NCBI RefSeq assembly: GCF_001931675.1
Contig: NZ_CP014839.1
Location: 3,658,001-3,722,000, forward strand
DNA from: Pandoraea thiooxydans
GTDB lineage: Bacteria; Pseudomonadota; Gammaproteobacteria; Burkholderiales; Burkholderiaceae
Direction: 5' to 3'
DNA: 64,000 bases
Of this stretch, positions 55,064-63,068 are shown piece after piece (position 1 is the first letter of the stretch; each line of letters starts with the position of its first letter). Both the position numbers and the translations under genes were made by a program. The notes beneath the pieces are model-generated. The model saw only the letters and a program-made list of their open reading frames with translations, made no database searches and was not told the DNA's origin.

Positions 55064-56545
55064 ATGCGCGCTGCCCGCTTCTCCCGTGCGACCCTGCCAA
55101 TGCTCGTGATGCTTGGCGCACTCGCCGGCTGCACCGCCGGGCCCGACTTCAAGGCTCCCACGGCGCCGCGCGTGGCCAGCTACGTGGCCGGCTCGCTGCC
55201 TGCGCGCACCGTCTCGGCCGACGCACCCGGCGGCCAGGTGCAATATTTCGTGAGCGATCAGAGAATCGCCGCGCAATGGTGGACGCTGTTTCACTGTGCC
55301 GCCCTGAACAAGCTCGTCGAGCAAGCCCTGCGCGACAGCCCGACGCTGGCACAGGCGCAGGCCCGCCTGCATCAGGCCCAGCAGGCGCTGGCCGCGCAAA
55401 CCAGCGCGTTCGATTACCCCAGCGTCAACGGCACGCTGTCGACTGCGCGCCAGCAGATCAATACGCGCGCGATGGGCCTTGGCGCGGCGCCGAATCCGGG
55501 GCCGTTCACCCTCTATAACGCTTCGGTCGGGGTAAGCTACACGCTCGACTTGTTCGGTGCGCAGCGGCGCGCGCTCGAGGCGTTGCGCGCGGCGCTCGAC
55601 TATCAGCGCTTCGAGCTCGCAGCAGCACGCCTGACGCTTGCCGCCAATGTGGTCACCGCGGTGGTGCGCGAGGCGTCGCTGCGCGATCAGTTGCGCGCCA
55701 CGACGACGATCGTCGACGCCCAGCGCAGCCAATTGCGCATCACCGAGGGCCGCCACCGCCTGGGCGCGGTGCCCGAGCTCGACGTCATCGCCCAGCGCAG
55801 CCAATTGGCGCAAACCGAAGCCACCCTGCCCGGCCTGCGCCAGCAGCTCGCGCAAACGCGGCATCTGCTGGCGGTCTACCTTGGCGTGCCGCCCGGCGCG
55901 GCGCGCCTGCCAGCCATCGAGCTGGCCGAGCTGCACCTGCCGACCCGGCTGCCGCTGGCCCTGCCGTCCGAGCTGGCACGCCAGCGGCCCGACATTCAGG
56001 CCGCCGAAGCGTTGTTGCATCAGGCCAGCGCCAATGTCGGCGTGGCCACCGCCAGTCTCTATCCGCATATCAGCCTGAGCGCCTCGCTGGGCACTGAAGC
56101 CACCGGCCTGCGCGACGTGTTCGGCCCCGCCTCGGGCGTCTGGAATCTGGGCGCCGCGCTCACCCAGCCGCTGTTCCACGGCGGCGAGTTGCGCGCCCGC
56201 CGGCGTGAGGCCGTGGCCGCCTACGATCAGGCTGCCGCCGCTTACCGCCAAACCGTACTCGCCGGACTGCAGAACGTGGCCGACACACTGCGCGCACTGC
56301 AAGCCGACGCGCAGGCGCTGCAAGCGCGCGCCGACGCCGCCGCGCAGGCCGAACGCACCTACCGTATCACCCAGGGACAATATCGCGCCGGCGGCCTCAG
56401 CTACCTGGCCGTGCTCGACGCGCAGCAGCGCGTGGCCCAGGCACGGCTGGCGCGCATCCAGGCCACCGCGCAGCGTTACGCCGACTCGGCCGCGCTATTG
56501 CAGGCGCTGGGCGGCGGCTGGTGGGCGCCGGGCGCGCCCGACTAG
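55064..56545 (+). CDS. Outer-membrane efflux factor, NodT/OprM-type lipoprotein
   Basis: A 493-residue TolC-family channel. ATG 55064 gives a lipoprotein signal with lipobox LAGC (Cys23) and the mature TAGPDFKAP start usual in NodT proteins. The two repeated helical hairpins and the C-terminal GGLSYLAVLDAQQRVAQARL segment are normal. An in-frame TTG at 55043 inside the permease gene is less likely. Together with the HlyD, ATPase and permease it completes a tripartite ABC exporter. It ends in a 4-bp overlap with the convergent IMPACT gene. Confidence 0.93.
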   Translation: MRAARFSRATLPMLVMLGALAGCTAGPDFKAPTAPRVASYVAGSLPARTVSADAPGGQVQYFVSDQRIAAQWWTLFHCAALNKLVEQALRDSPTLAQAQARLHQAQQALAAQTSAFDYPSVNGTLSTARQQINTRAMGLGAAPNPGPFTLYNASVGVSYTLDLFGAQRRALEALRAALDYQRFELAAARLTLAANVVTAVVREASLRDQLRATTTIVDAQRSQLRITEGRHRLGAVPELDVIAQRSQLAQTEATLPGLRQQLAQTRHLLAVYLGVPPGAARLPAIELAELHLPTRLPLALPSELARQRPDIQAAEALLHQASANVGVATASLYPHISLSASLGTEATGLRDVFGPASGVWNLGAALTQPLFHGGELRARRREAVAAYDQAAAAYRQTVLAGLQNVADTLRALQADAQALQARADAAAQAERTYRITQGQYRAGGLSYLAVLDAQQRVAQARLARIQATAQRYADSAALLQALGGGWWAPGAPD

Positions 56546-57129
56546 GCGTCGGTCACCACCTCGAGCGCGCCGCCCAGCATCTGCCGCGCGCTCATCTCGA
56601 AGGCCTCGAGCTCGGCGCTCTTGAGCCGCACGCGCAACGTCACGGCCTCGCCATAGCCGACCTCGAGCACCTGCGCGCCGCTTTTCTCGCACAGGCGGCG
56701 CAGCGCCGACTCCGCCGCGAAAGCCACGCGGTAGGTCCGCTCGACAGTCGGTTCGGCCTGCACCAGCGTAGCGCGCTTGAGCGCTTCGCTGATCGCCTGC
56801 CCGTAGGCGCGCACCAGCCCGCCCGCGCCGAGCTTGATGCCGCCGTAGTAACGCACCACCACACCCAGCACGTTGTTCAGGCCCTTGTGCATCAGCACGT
56901 TGTACATCGGCTTGGCGGCCGTGCCCGACGGCTCGCCGTCGTCGTCGAAACCCGACGCGCCCTCGCACAGCAGCACCCAGCAGTAATGCGTCGCGCCGGG
57001 CCATTGCGCGCGGATCTCCTGCAGCCGCTGGCGCGCCTCGTCACGCGTGCTCACGGGCAGCACCATGCCGATGAAACGGCTTTTGCGGATTTCGATTTCG
57101 GTTTGGACGGGTGCGGCTAATTCAGGCAC
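56542..57129 (-). CDS. IMPACT/YigZ family protein
   Basis: A 195-residue protein of the YigZ/IMPACT family, starting at GTG 57129 (PELAAPVQTEIEIRKSRFIG). No better ATG exists, and the next upstream frame lacks similarity. The family core WPGATHYCWV, FDDDGEPSGTAAKPMYNVL and NNVLGVVVRYYGGIKLGAGGLVRAY is complete. These proteins bind ribosomes or RNA in eukaryotes (IMPACT); the bacterial role is unclear. It is convergent with the efflux channel gene and shares its stop region. Confidence 0.88.
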   Translation of the reverse strand: MPELAAPVQTEIEIRKSRFIGMVLPVSTRDEARQRLQEIRAQWPGATHYCWVLLCEGASGFDDDGEPSGTAAKPMYNVLMHKGLNNVLGVVVRYYGGIKLGAGGLVRAYGQAISEALKRATLVQAEPTVERTYRVAFAAESALRRLCEKSGAQVLEVGYGEAVTLRVRLKSAELEAFEMSARQMLGGALEVVTDA

Positions 57130-57163
57130 GGCGTAGCTCGCGCAATAGTGACGCGCTAGGGTA

Positions 57164-58780
57164 TCAGCAATCGGCGGTATCGAAGACGAATGACAATTGC
57201 GGTGCAGGCGCCACGTCGTCGCCCGACGGCGCCAAGCGCCTGGCCGCCGTGCGCGTGCGAGGCTGGCGCGCCGCACGGGGAGCTCGCGGCACGGCCGCCG
57301 GCGGAGGCGCCAGGCGGAATTCGCGGCCGTACCCCAGTTCCACCACCCGCGCCTTGCCGGCGCCCAGATGCCGGGCGAGGATATCGTGCACGTCCCGGTC
57401 GAACGCGACCACCGGCGGCGCGGCGGCCAGCACGTCGGCAACGCCGGCCTCGTCGCGCGCCGAGCCGAGGTAGCTCCAATTGTCGATCACATGCCATTGG
57501 CGCTCGTCGCGCGTGCGCGGCGCCTGCTCGACCACGGCGATCGGCCCCGCATAGGGCCAGGCCCGCATGGCATGCGGCGCGAGCGCGGCGCGCAAGCGCT
57601 CGGTGTGCGCCTCGCGCGCTTCCTCGCCGACGCAAGCGCCCTTGCAGCGCTTGATCTGATACGCAAAGCAGGCGCGCCGCCCATCGGCTTTCTCAAGACC
57701 GAGCAGGCCGTGGCACAGCTGATGCGCGTCGGCCAGCTCGCGCAGCCCGGCTTCGGCGCGCGCCTTCGAGACGAACGGCCCGAACAGCGCCGCGGCCTGG
57801 CCAAAATCGACCTGATGCGCATACACCAGTTCCGGCGTGTCGCTGTCGGGTGCCAGGCGCCACGCGCACAGCCCCGCCTGGCGGCGCAAGCGGCGGTTGT
57901 GCGGCGGCGCAAACTGCTTGATGAGCTGCGACTCGAGCAGCAGCGCACCGATCTCGCCCGCGGTCGGGCGGTACTCGATGCGGCGGATTTCCTGCGACAG
58001 GCGCAGATCCTTGGCGACCCGGTGATCGCCCGAGAAATGCGAGGCGACGCGCTGCTTCAGATTCACGCTCTTGCCGATGTAGAGCAGCAGATCGTTCTCG
58101 CCATAAAAGAGATAGACCCCCGGCGTGGCCGGAATCTCGTCGAGCGACCCTTCGGGCAATTGCGGCGGCGTGCTGGCGCGCTTGATCAGCGACTTGACCG
58201 CCGCGTCGATCAGCTCGACCGAATACAGGCCGTGAATGCGCTGCCAGAATTGCCACAGCAAATCGGCATCGGCCAGCGCGCGATGGCGCCCGGCCGGCTC
58301 GAGCCCGAAACGGGCGATCAAGGCGTCGAGCCCGTGCCGCTGCACCGACGGGAAAAGATGGCGCGAGAGCCGCACCGTGCACAGCACGTCGGCCTTGAAC
58401 TGAATGCCGGCGCGCTTGAACTCGTTTTTCAGGAATCCGTAATCGAAGCGCGCGTTATGCGCGACGAACAGCTTGCCCTCGAGCCGCTCGGCGAGCGCCT
58501 CGGCCAGCGACTCGAAGCTCGGCTGGCCGCTTACCATGTCGTTGGTGATGCCGGTGAGTTGCTGGATGAACGGCGGGATCGATTCCTGCGGATCGACCAG
58601 CACGCTCCAATGCTCGACGCCGGCACGGCTGACCTCCACCACGCCGATCTCGGTGATGCGGTCGTGCGTTGCGTTGCCGCCGGTCGTCTCCAGATCGACG
58701 AACACGATCGGGCGCGTCAGGCGTTCGGCCAGCGCTTGCGCATCCAGGACTTCAGGCGAGGAAAATTCTTCGGAGCTCAC
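57164..58780 (-). CDS. DnaQ-like exonuclease fused to UvrC-type GIY-YIG domain
   Basis: A 538-residue two-nuclease fusion. The N-terminal DEDDh exonuclease has Asp29 and Glu31 in VDLETTGG, AHNARFDYGFL and HRALADADLLW. Then comes a GIY-YIG domain as in UvrC/Cho (GVYLFYGENDLLLYIGKSVNLKQRV, about residues 224-248, with ESQLIKQFAPPHNRRLRR), and a basic C-terminal tail. Fusions of this kind are annotated as DNA polymerase III epsilon-like or Cho-like nucleases and may act in an alternative excision repair. The UvrB- and UvrD-binding regions of true UvrC are missing. Confidence 0.9.
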   Translation of the reverse strand: MSSEEFSSPEVLDAQALAERLTRPIVFVDLETTGGNATHDRITEIGVVEVSRAGVEHWSVLVDPQESIPPFIQQLTGITNDMVSGQPSFESLAEALAERLEGKLFVAHNARFDYGFLKNEFKRAGIQFKADVLCTVRLSRHLFPSVQRHGLDALIARFGLEPAGRHRALADADLLWQFWQRIHGLYSVELIDAAVKSLIKRASTPPQLPEGSLDEIPATPGVYLFYGENDLLLYIGKSVNLKQRVASHFSGDHRVAKDLRLSQEIRRIEYRPTAGEIGALLLESQLIKQFAPPHNRRLRRQAGLCAWRLAPDSDTPELVYAHQVDFGQAAALFGPFVSKARAEAGLRELADAHQLCHGLLGLEKADGRRACFAYQIKRCKGACVGEEAREAHTERLRAALAPHAMRAWPYAGPIAVVEQAPRTRDERQWHVIDNWSYLGSARDEAGVADVLAAAPPVVAFDRDVHDILARHLGAGKARVVELGYGREFRLAPPPAAVPRAPRAARQPRTRTAARRLAPSGDDVAPAPQLSFVFDTADC

Positions 58781-58871
58781 AACTCGGGATCAGAGGGGGC
58801 AGCAATCCAGCGATTTTACTGCCAGCGCCTTCCTCGCGTGGCGCGCGCACCGAAATTCACGCCGCAGCCCC

Positions 58872-59216
58872 CTAGCCGTGGGCTGCGCGGCTGTCGGCCG
58901 GCGCCTGCTCGCGCGCGCTCATGCCGTAGTCGCGCACCACGCCGGCGATACGCAGGCGGTAGTCGGCGAACACACCGCCGCGCCCCATCGCCTGCGCCTG
59001 CCGGTGCGCCTCGACGTTACGCCAGGCCGCCACCGCCGCCTCGTCGCGCCAGAACGACAGCGACAACAGCTTGCCGGGCTCGCTCAGGCTCTCGAAGCGT
59101 TCGATCGAGATAAAGCCGTCGATACGCTCGAGTTGCGGGCGCAGGCGCGCGGCCGTCTGCAGATAAATATCGCGTTGGCCGGGGGCCGGAACCACTTCGA
59201 AAATCACGGCAATCAT
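58872..59216 (-). CDS. Antibiotic biosynthesis monooxygenase (ABM)-domain protein
   Basis: A 114-residue dimeric alpha-beta barrel protein. ATG 59216 is preferred because of its AGGAGA site and because IAVIFEVVPAPGQRDIYLQ is the usual ABM start; ATG 59234 is six codons upstream. The conserved IDGFISIERFESLSEPGKLLSLSFWRDEAAVAAWRNVEAH pattern is present. ABM proteins include cofactor-free quinone-forming monooxygenases and haem-degrading enzymes, but many have no known role. It follows the P450 gene by 39 bp, so it may work on the same compound. Confidence 0.85.
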   Translation of the reverse strand: MIAVIFEVVPAPGQRDIYLQTAARLRPQLERIDGFISIERFESLSEPGKLLSLSFWRDEAAVAAWRNVEAHRQAQAMGRGGVFADYRLRIAGVVRDYGMSAREQAPADSRAAHG

Positions 59217-59255
59217 GGCAAGTCTCCTGTTCATGCAAATCGATTGGCCGGCCGC

Positions 59256-60419
59256 TTACGGGTGGAATTGCGGCAGGCGGATATTGCCCGAGCGGCGATA
59301 GGCGAACGTTCTGCTCAGCGCGGCCGGGTCGAGCCCCGCGTGCAGCAACTGTTCGACCGCGGAGGCGGCGATGGTCACAGCCAGCATCTCGCCCGGGCAC
59401 GCGTGCACACCGGCGCCGAACGTCCACGCACGGCGCGCGGCGCGCCGCGGCAAGAACGCGTCGGGCGAGGCATTCGCCGCCGGGTCCCGATTGGCCGCGG
59501 CCAGTACGACCAACAACGCGGCGCCGGCCGGTAATGTCTGGCCAGCCACCGTTGCCGCTTCGGCAGCGAAGCGGCGGGTGTTCTGCACCGGCGCGTCATA
59601 TCGCACCACTTCCGCGACCACCTCGCGCAACGCATGCCAATCGTGCTGCGGCGATTGCGACAACGACGGCTGCCGGCCCAACGCAAGCAGCGTGTTGCCG
59701 ATCAAGGCGGCCGTGGCTTCATAGGTCTGCGAGAGCAGGCCGATGCCATTGGCGACGACGATATCCGTTGGCAAGCGCCCCATGGCCTGGGCCGCATCGG
59801 CCAGCGCAACCAGGTAAGCGCTCGTCCTCGTGCGCAGCAGCGCATGAAAAAGCCGCTGCAGATGTTCGGCCGCGCGCGTGCCGCGCACCACGGCCGCCGT
59901 ATCGGCCAGGGGCGACAGGCAGCCGACGAAGTCATCGGTCCAGGCGGCCACCTCGTCCAAATGGTCGTCCGGCACGCCGAGCAGATGCGCGACGGCGCGC
60001 GCGGGCATTTCGCGCACGAACGCGTCGAGCCCGGCCAGATCCGCCGCCGGCCGATGCTTGCCCAGCAGCGCCTGGGCCGATGCCAGGCCAGCCGTGCGCG
60101 CGGCCTCCGGCCCAATCGCCGCGAGCGTCGAGGCCAGTGCCTGCTTGAACGGGCAATGACCGGCGCCGTCGTTCATGCGCACCAGACGCCCGAAAATCTG
60201 CCCCGCCGCCGTGTCCTGCAACGCCTTGGGCACGGGCTCGGCCGGCGGCCTCACACGCAGCGCGGGATGCCGCAGCGCGGCCTCGACCGCTGCGGCGCTG
60301 GCCGCCACCCATAGGCCGAGCGAGGCATCGTGCCACAGCGGGGGGCGCGCGAGCAGCTCACGATAGTAGGGATACGGGTCGTCGTGGGTGACGGCGGCGA
60401 TCGGGTCGGACGGCGACAT
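59256..60419 (-). CDS. Cytochrome P450 with atypical I-helix
   Basis: A 387-residue soluble bacterial P450. The haem ligand is Cys341 in FGAGVHACPG, and EVVRYDAPVQ with its Arg partner is the ExxR region. The I-helix reads SQTYEATAALIGN where typical P450s have AGxETT. The acid is kept, but the oxygen-activating threonine position appears to be alanine. That change occurs in P450s with substrate-assisted or peroxide chemistry. ATG 60419 has a GGAG site. It follows the squalene/phytoene synthase gene by 107 bp, suggesting a terpenoid substrate, which is inference. Confidence 0.9.
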   Translation of the reverse strand: MSPSDPIAAVTHDDPYPYYRELLARPPLWHDASLGLWVAASAAAVEAALRHPALRVRPPAEPVPKALQDTAAGQIFGRLVRMNDGAGHCPFKQALASTLAAIGPEAARTAGLASAQALLGKHRPAADLAGLDAFVREMPARAVAHLLGVPDDHLDEVAAWTDDFVGCLSPLADTAAVVRGTRAAEHLQRLFHALLRTRTSAYLVALADAAQAMGRLPTDIVVANGIGLLSQTYEATAALIGNTLLALGRQPSLSQSPQHDWHALREVVAEVVRYDAPVQNTRRFAAEAATVAGQTLPAGAALLVVLAAANRDPAANASPDAFLPRRAARRAWTFGAGVHACPGEMLAVTIAASAVEQLLHAGLDPAALSRTFAYRRSGNIRLPQFHP

Positions 60420-60526
60420 GCTGGAAACTCCGGCGAAATGTGGCGAGGCGGCAGAAGGGCCCTGTTGTCCGACAGTATCCGCGGTGCCATCGGCACCATG
60501 TTTCACTGCGTATTGAAGCGTCGCCG

Positions 60527-61588
60527 TCAATCGATGGCGCGCGCTTCCAGGCAGGCGCCGATCTCGGCAATCAGCCGCTCGGCCCAGCCGCGCAGCAGCC
60601 GATTCGACGGCGCCGCCAGGCTCGAATACGCGACGATGCGGTACACCCTGCCGCGCGGCAGCTTGGAGACGCGCGCCGGGTCCAGCCAGGCATCGTTGTT
60701 CACCAGCAGGCGCAGTGTTTCCAGGCCAATCAGGATCGGCCAGGCGCAGGCCAGCCGCAAGCGCAGCGAGGTGGGCGGAATCGCCAGCATATAGTCGACG
60801 GCGGCGCGGAAATGCGCCAATGTCCGTTCGACGAGCTCGCGCAGCAGCGGGCGCGCGCGCTGGGAGGCATCCGGCAACAGCAGTTCGGCCGGCGTCAAAC
60901 CCTCGTGCGCCAGCATCGTGGCGGGAAGGTAACAGCGGCCGATGCGCAGATCCTTGCCGCAGTCGCGCAGGATATTGGTCATTTGCAGCGCCTTGCCGAA
61001 CCGGATGCCACGCGACATGATCGACGCCTGCTCGCCGCCGAAGGTGCCAGGCACGTGCGCATCGGTCATCCGGGTCCAGAACTCGCCCACGCATCCGGCC
61101 ACGAGGTAGGTATAGCGGTCGAGCTCCTCGTCATCGCGCAGAGCCGCGATGCGCCCCGAATGCTCGTCGGGAAAGGTTCGGAGGTCGAATTCCATGCCGG
61201 TGCTCAGGGTCGACACGATATCGCGCACTGCCGCGCGATCCGCTTCGCTCAACTGCGCCAGGACTGCCAATGCGCAGCCGAGCGACTCCAGCAAGACCTT
61301 TTCGTCCGATACCTGGCGCGGTGCCACATCCGCCGCAAGACGGCGCGCGAAGGCCCCGCCGTCGTCCGCGCCGTCGACCTGGGCGCGCAGCGCCAACAAC
61401 AGCTGCAGGCGCTGCTCGGGCGCGATCAGCGTGGTATCGGCGATGGTGTCGGCCGCGCGCGCCAGCAGATAAGCCAGGCCGACCGGGTCACGCATGCCGG
61501 CGGGCAGCACGCGCAAAGTCAGATAAAAGGAGCGGGAAACCCGCTTGAGCAGCGGGCCGAGAAGAAAAGCGCGGTTGGGCGTGGGCAT
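60527..61588 (-). CDS. Squalene/phytoene synthase family protein
   Basis: A 353-residue head-to-head prenyl synthase. The first aspartate motif is DTIAD (residues 47-51) and the second is in TNILRDCGKDLRIGRCYLP. Both bind the diphosphate-Mg of the prenyl donor. The open frame extends upstream, but ATG 61588 gives the usual start PTPNRAFLLGPLLKRVSRSFYLT; its ribosome site is weak. Members make squalene, presqualene or phytoene from farnesyl or geranylgeranyl diphosphate. Without hopanoid or carotenoid genes nearby the product cannot be named. Confidence 0.9.
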   Translation of the reverse strand: MPTPNRAFLLGPLLKRVSRSFYLTLRVLPAGMRDPVGLAYLLARAADTIADTTLIAPEQRLQLLLALRAQVDGADDGGAFARRLAADVAPRQVSDEKVLLESLGCALAVLAQLSEADRAAVRDIVSTLSTGMEFDLRTFPDEHSGRIAALRDDEELDRYTYLVAGCVGEFWTRMTDAHVPGTFGGEQASIMSRGIRFGKALQMTNILRDCGKDLRIGRCYLPATMLAHEGLTPAELLLPDASQRARPLLRELVERTLAHFRAAVDYMLAIPPTSLRLRLACAWPILIGLETLRLLVNNDAWLDPARVSKLPRGRVYRIVAYSSLAAPSNRLLRGWAERLIAEIGACLEARAID

Positions 61589-61748
61589 CGACGGTATCGG
61601 ATCGGTCTGGAACGCATCTGGCGGCTGCCGCATTGTAGCCGGCCAGCCGCGTGTTGCCCTATTGGCCCGAGCGTTCCCGCAGCGACGCGGGGCATGCCTG
61701 GTTCGGCCGATACATCGGCCGGTGCCGCGAACCAGGCATGGGCAGGGC

Positions 61749-62468
61749 TCAGAAGTCGGGCAGCTCGCGCGCGCGCAGGTCGAACACCAGCACTTCGGCC
61801 TGATCGCCATCGGCAAACGTCAGGGCGCGCTCGTCGCGCACGCGCACGCCGTCACCGGCCGACAGCGCCACGCCGTTGAGCGTCACGTTGCCGCGCGCCA
61901 CATGCACATAGGCGTAGCGGTTTTCCGGCAGGCTCAGGGTCGCTTGTTCGCTGCCATCGAACAGCCCCGCATAAACGCGCGCATCCTGGTACAGGCCAAG
62001 CGAGCCGTCGGCGCCGTCCGGCGACATGATCAGGCGCAGCTTGCCGCGCTTCTGCTCCACCGGAAAATTCGTTTGCTGGTAGCGGGGCGTCACGCCAGCC
62101 CGATCGGGCACGATCCAGATCTGCAGCAGATGCACCAGCGCGCTGTGCGAATGGTTGAACTCGCTGTGCGCGACACCGCGCCCGGCGCTCATCGCCTGCA
62201 CGTCGCCCGGACGAATCACCGACCCAGTGCCCATCGTGTCCTTGTGCTCCAGCTCGCCCTCGAGCACATAGGTGAAGATTTCCATGTCACGGTGCGGGTG
62301 GGTGCCGAAGCCCTTGCCCGGCGCGATGCGGTCGTCGTTGATCACCAGCAGATCGGAGAACCCCATTTGCTTCGGGTCGTGATAATGCGCGAAGGAAAAA
62401 GTGTGGCGCGAACTCAACCAGCCGTGCTCGGCTACACCGCGCTCACTGGCTTTGCGAATTTCCAACAT
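61749..62468 (-). CDS. Pirin-family protein (YhhW-like quercetinase)
   Basis: A 239-residue bicupin of the pirin family. The metal ligands His57, His59, His101 and Glu103 (GTHPHRD and GVAHSEFN) are at the same numbers as in E. coli YhhW. YhhW cleaves quercetin with O2, and other pirins act as redox-linked regulators. The C-terminal cupin is normal. An AT-rich region upstream (62520-62590) includes CCGTT-acaaa-AACGG at 62573-62587, possibly an operator. Confidence 0.94.
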   Translation of the reverse strand: MLEIRKASERGVAEHGWLSSRHTFSFAHYHDPKQMGFSDLLVINDDRIAPGKGFGTHPHRDMEIFTYVLEGELEHKDTMGTGSVIRPGDVQAMSAGRGVAHSEFNHSHSALVHLLQIWIVPDRAGVTPRYQQTNFPVEQKRGKLRLIMSPDGADGSLGLYQDARVYAGLFDGSEQATLSLPENRYAYVHVARGNVTLNGVALSAGDGVRVRDERALTFADGDQAEVLVFDLRARELPDF

Positions 62469-62655
62469 GGTTCTCTCCTTAGGTTGTTCTGCGACGCCGT
62501 AGTGAGCATCGCATCCGTGGAGCCAAGTTTATCGTTTCAAACCGGAAACACAATCCGCAAAAATAGCTTTTACCGTTACAAAAACGGAACAATCCCGCGA
62601 AGCCCCACGGTCAGAACGGCTACCGCGATGAAACGCGCCCCGCCTGACCTGCGAG

Positions 62656-63036
62656 TCATGCCTGCAGCTCGGCAATCTCGATCAGGTTCAGGTCGGGGTC
62701 GCGCACGTAGACCGAACGAATCGGGTGCGTCGCGCCGGTGCGCGCGACCGGCCCCTCGACGATCGGCCAGCCCTTGTCGCGCAGCCGCTCGATCACCTGT
62801 TCGAGCGGGATCGACGCGATAAAGCACAGATCGAGCGCGCCGGGCACCGGCACATGCGCCTTTGGCTCGAACTCGCTGCCGCGCACGTGCAGGTTGATTT
62901 TCTGGTTGCCGAAGCGAAAGGCAAGACGCCCCTGCCCGAAGGTTTCGAGCTGCATGCCAAGCACTTCCGTGTAGAAGTGCGTGGTCGCCGCCGGATCGAC
63001 GCAGGTCAGCACCAGGTGGTCCAAATGATCGATCAT
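62656..63036 (-). CDS. VOC-family (glyoxalase/dioxygenase fold) protein
   Basis: A 126-residue vicinal-oxygen-chelate protein starting at ATG 63036 (IDHLDHLVLTCVDPAATTHFYTEVLGM). The metal-binding pattern is His near residue 6, LDLCFIA, and a terminal glutamate in LNLIEIAEL. The sequence resembles the VOC 'virulence' subgroup found next to small oxidoreductases. The substrate is unknown. It is 32 bp after the lyase gene on the same strand and could be co-transcribed with it. Confidence 0.88.
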   Translation of the reverse strand: MIDHLDHLVLTCVDPAATTHFYTEVLGMQLETFGQGRLAFRFGNQKINLHVRGSEFEPKAHVPVPGALDLCFIASIPLEQVIERLRDKGWPIVEGPVARTGATHPIRSVYVRDPDLNLIEIAELQA

Positions 63037-63068
63037 GATGGCCTCATCGGATTGTCGAACGAGCCTCT

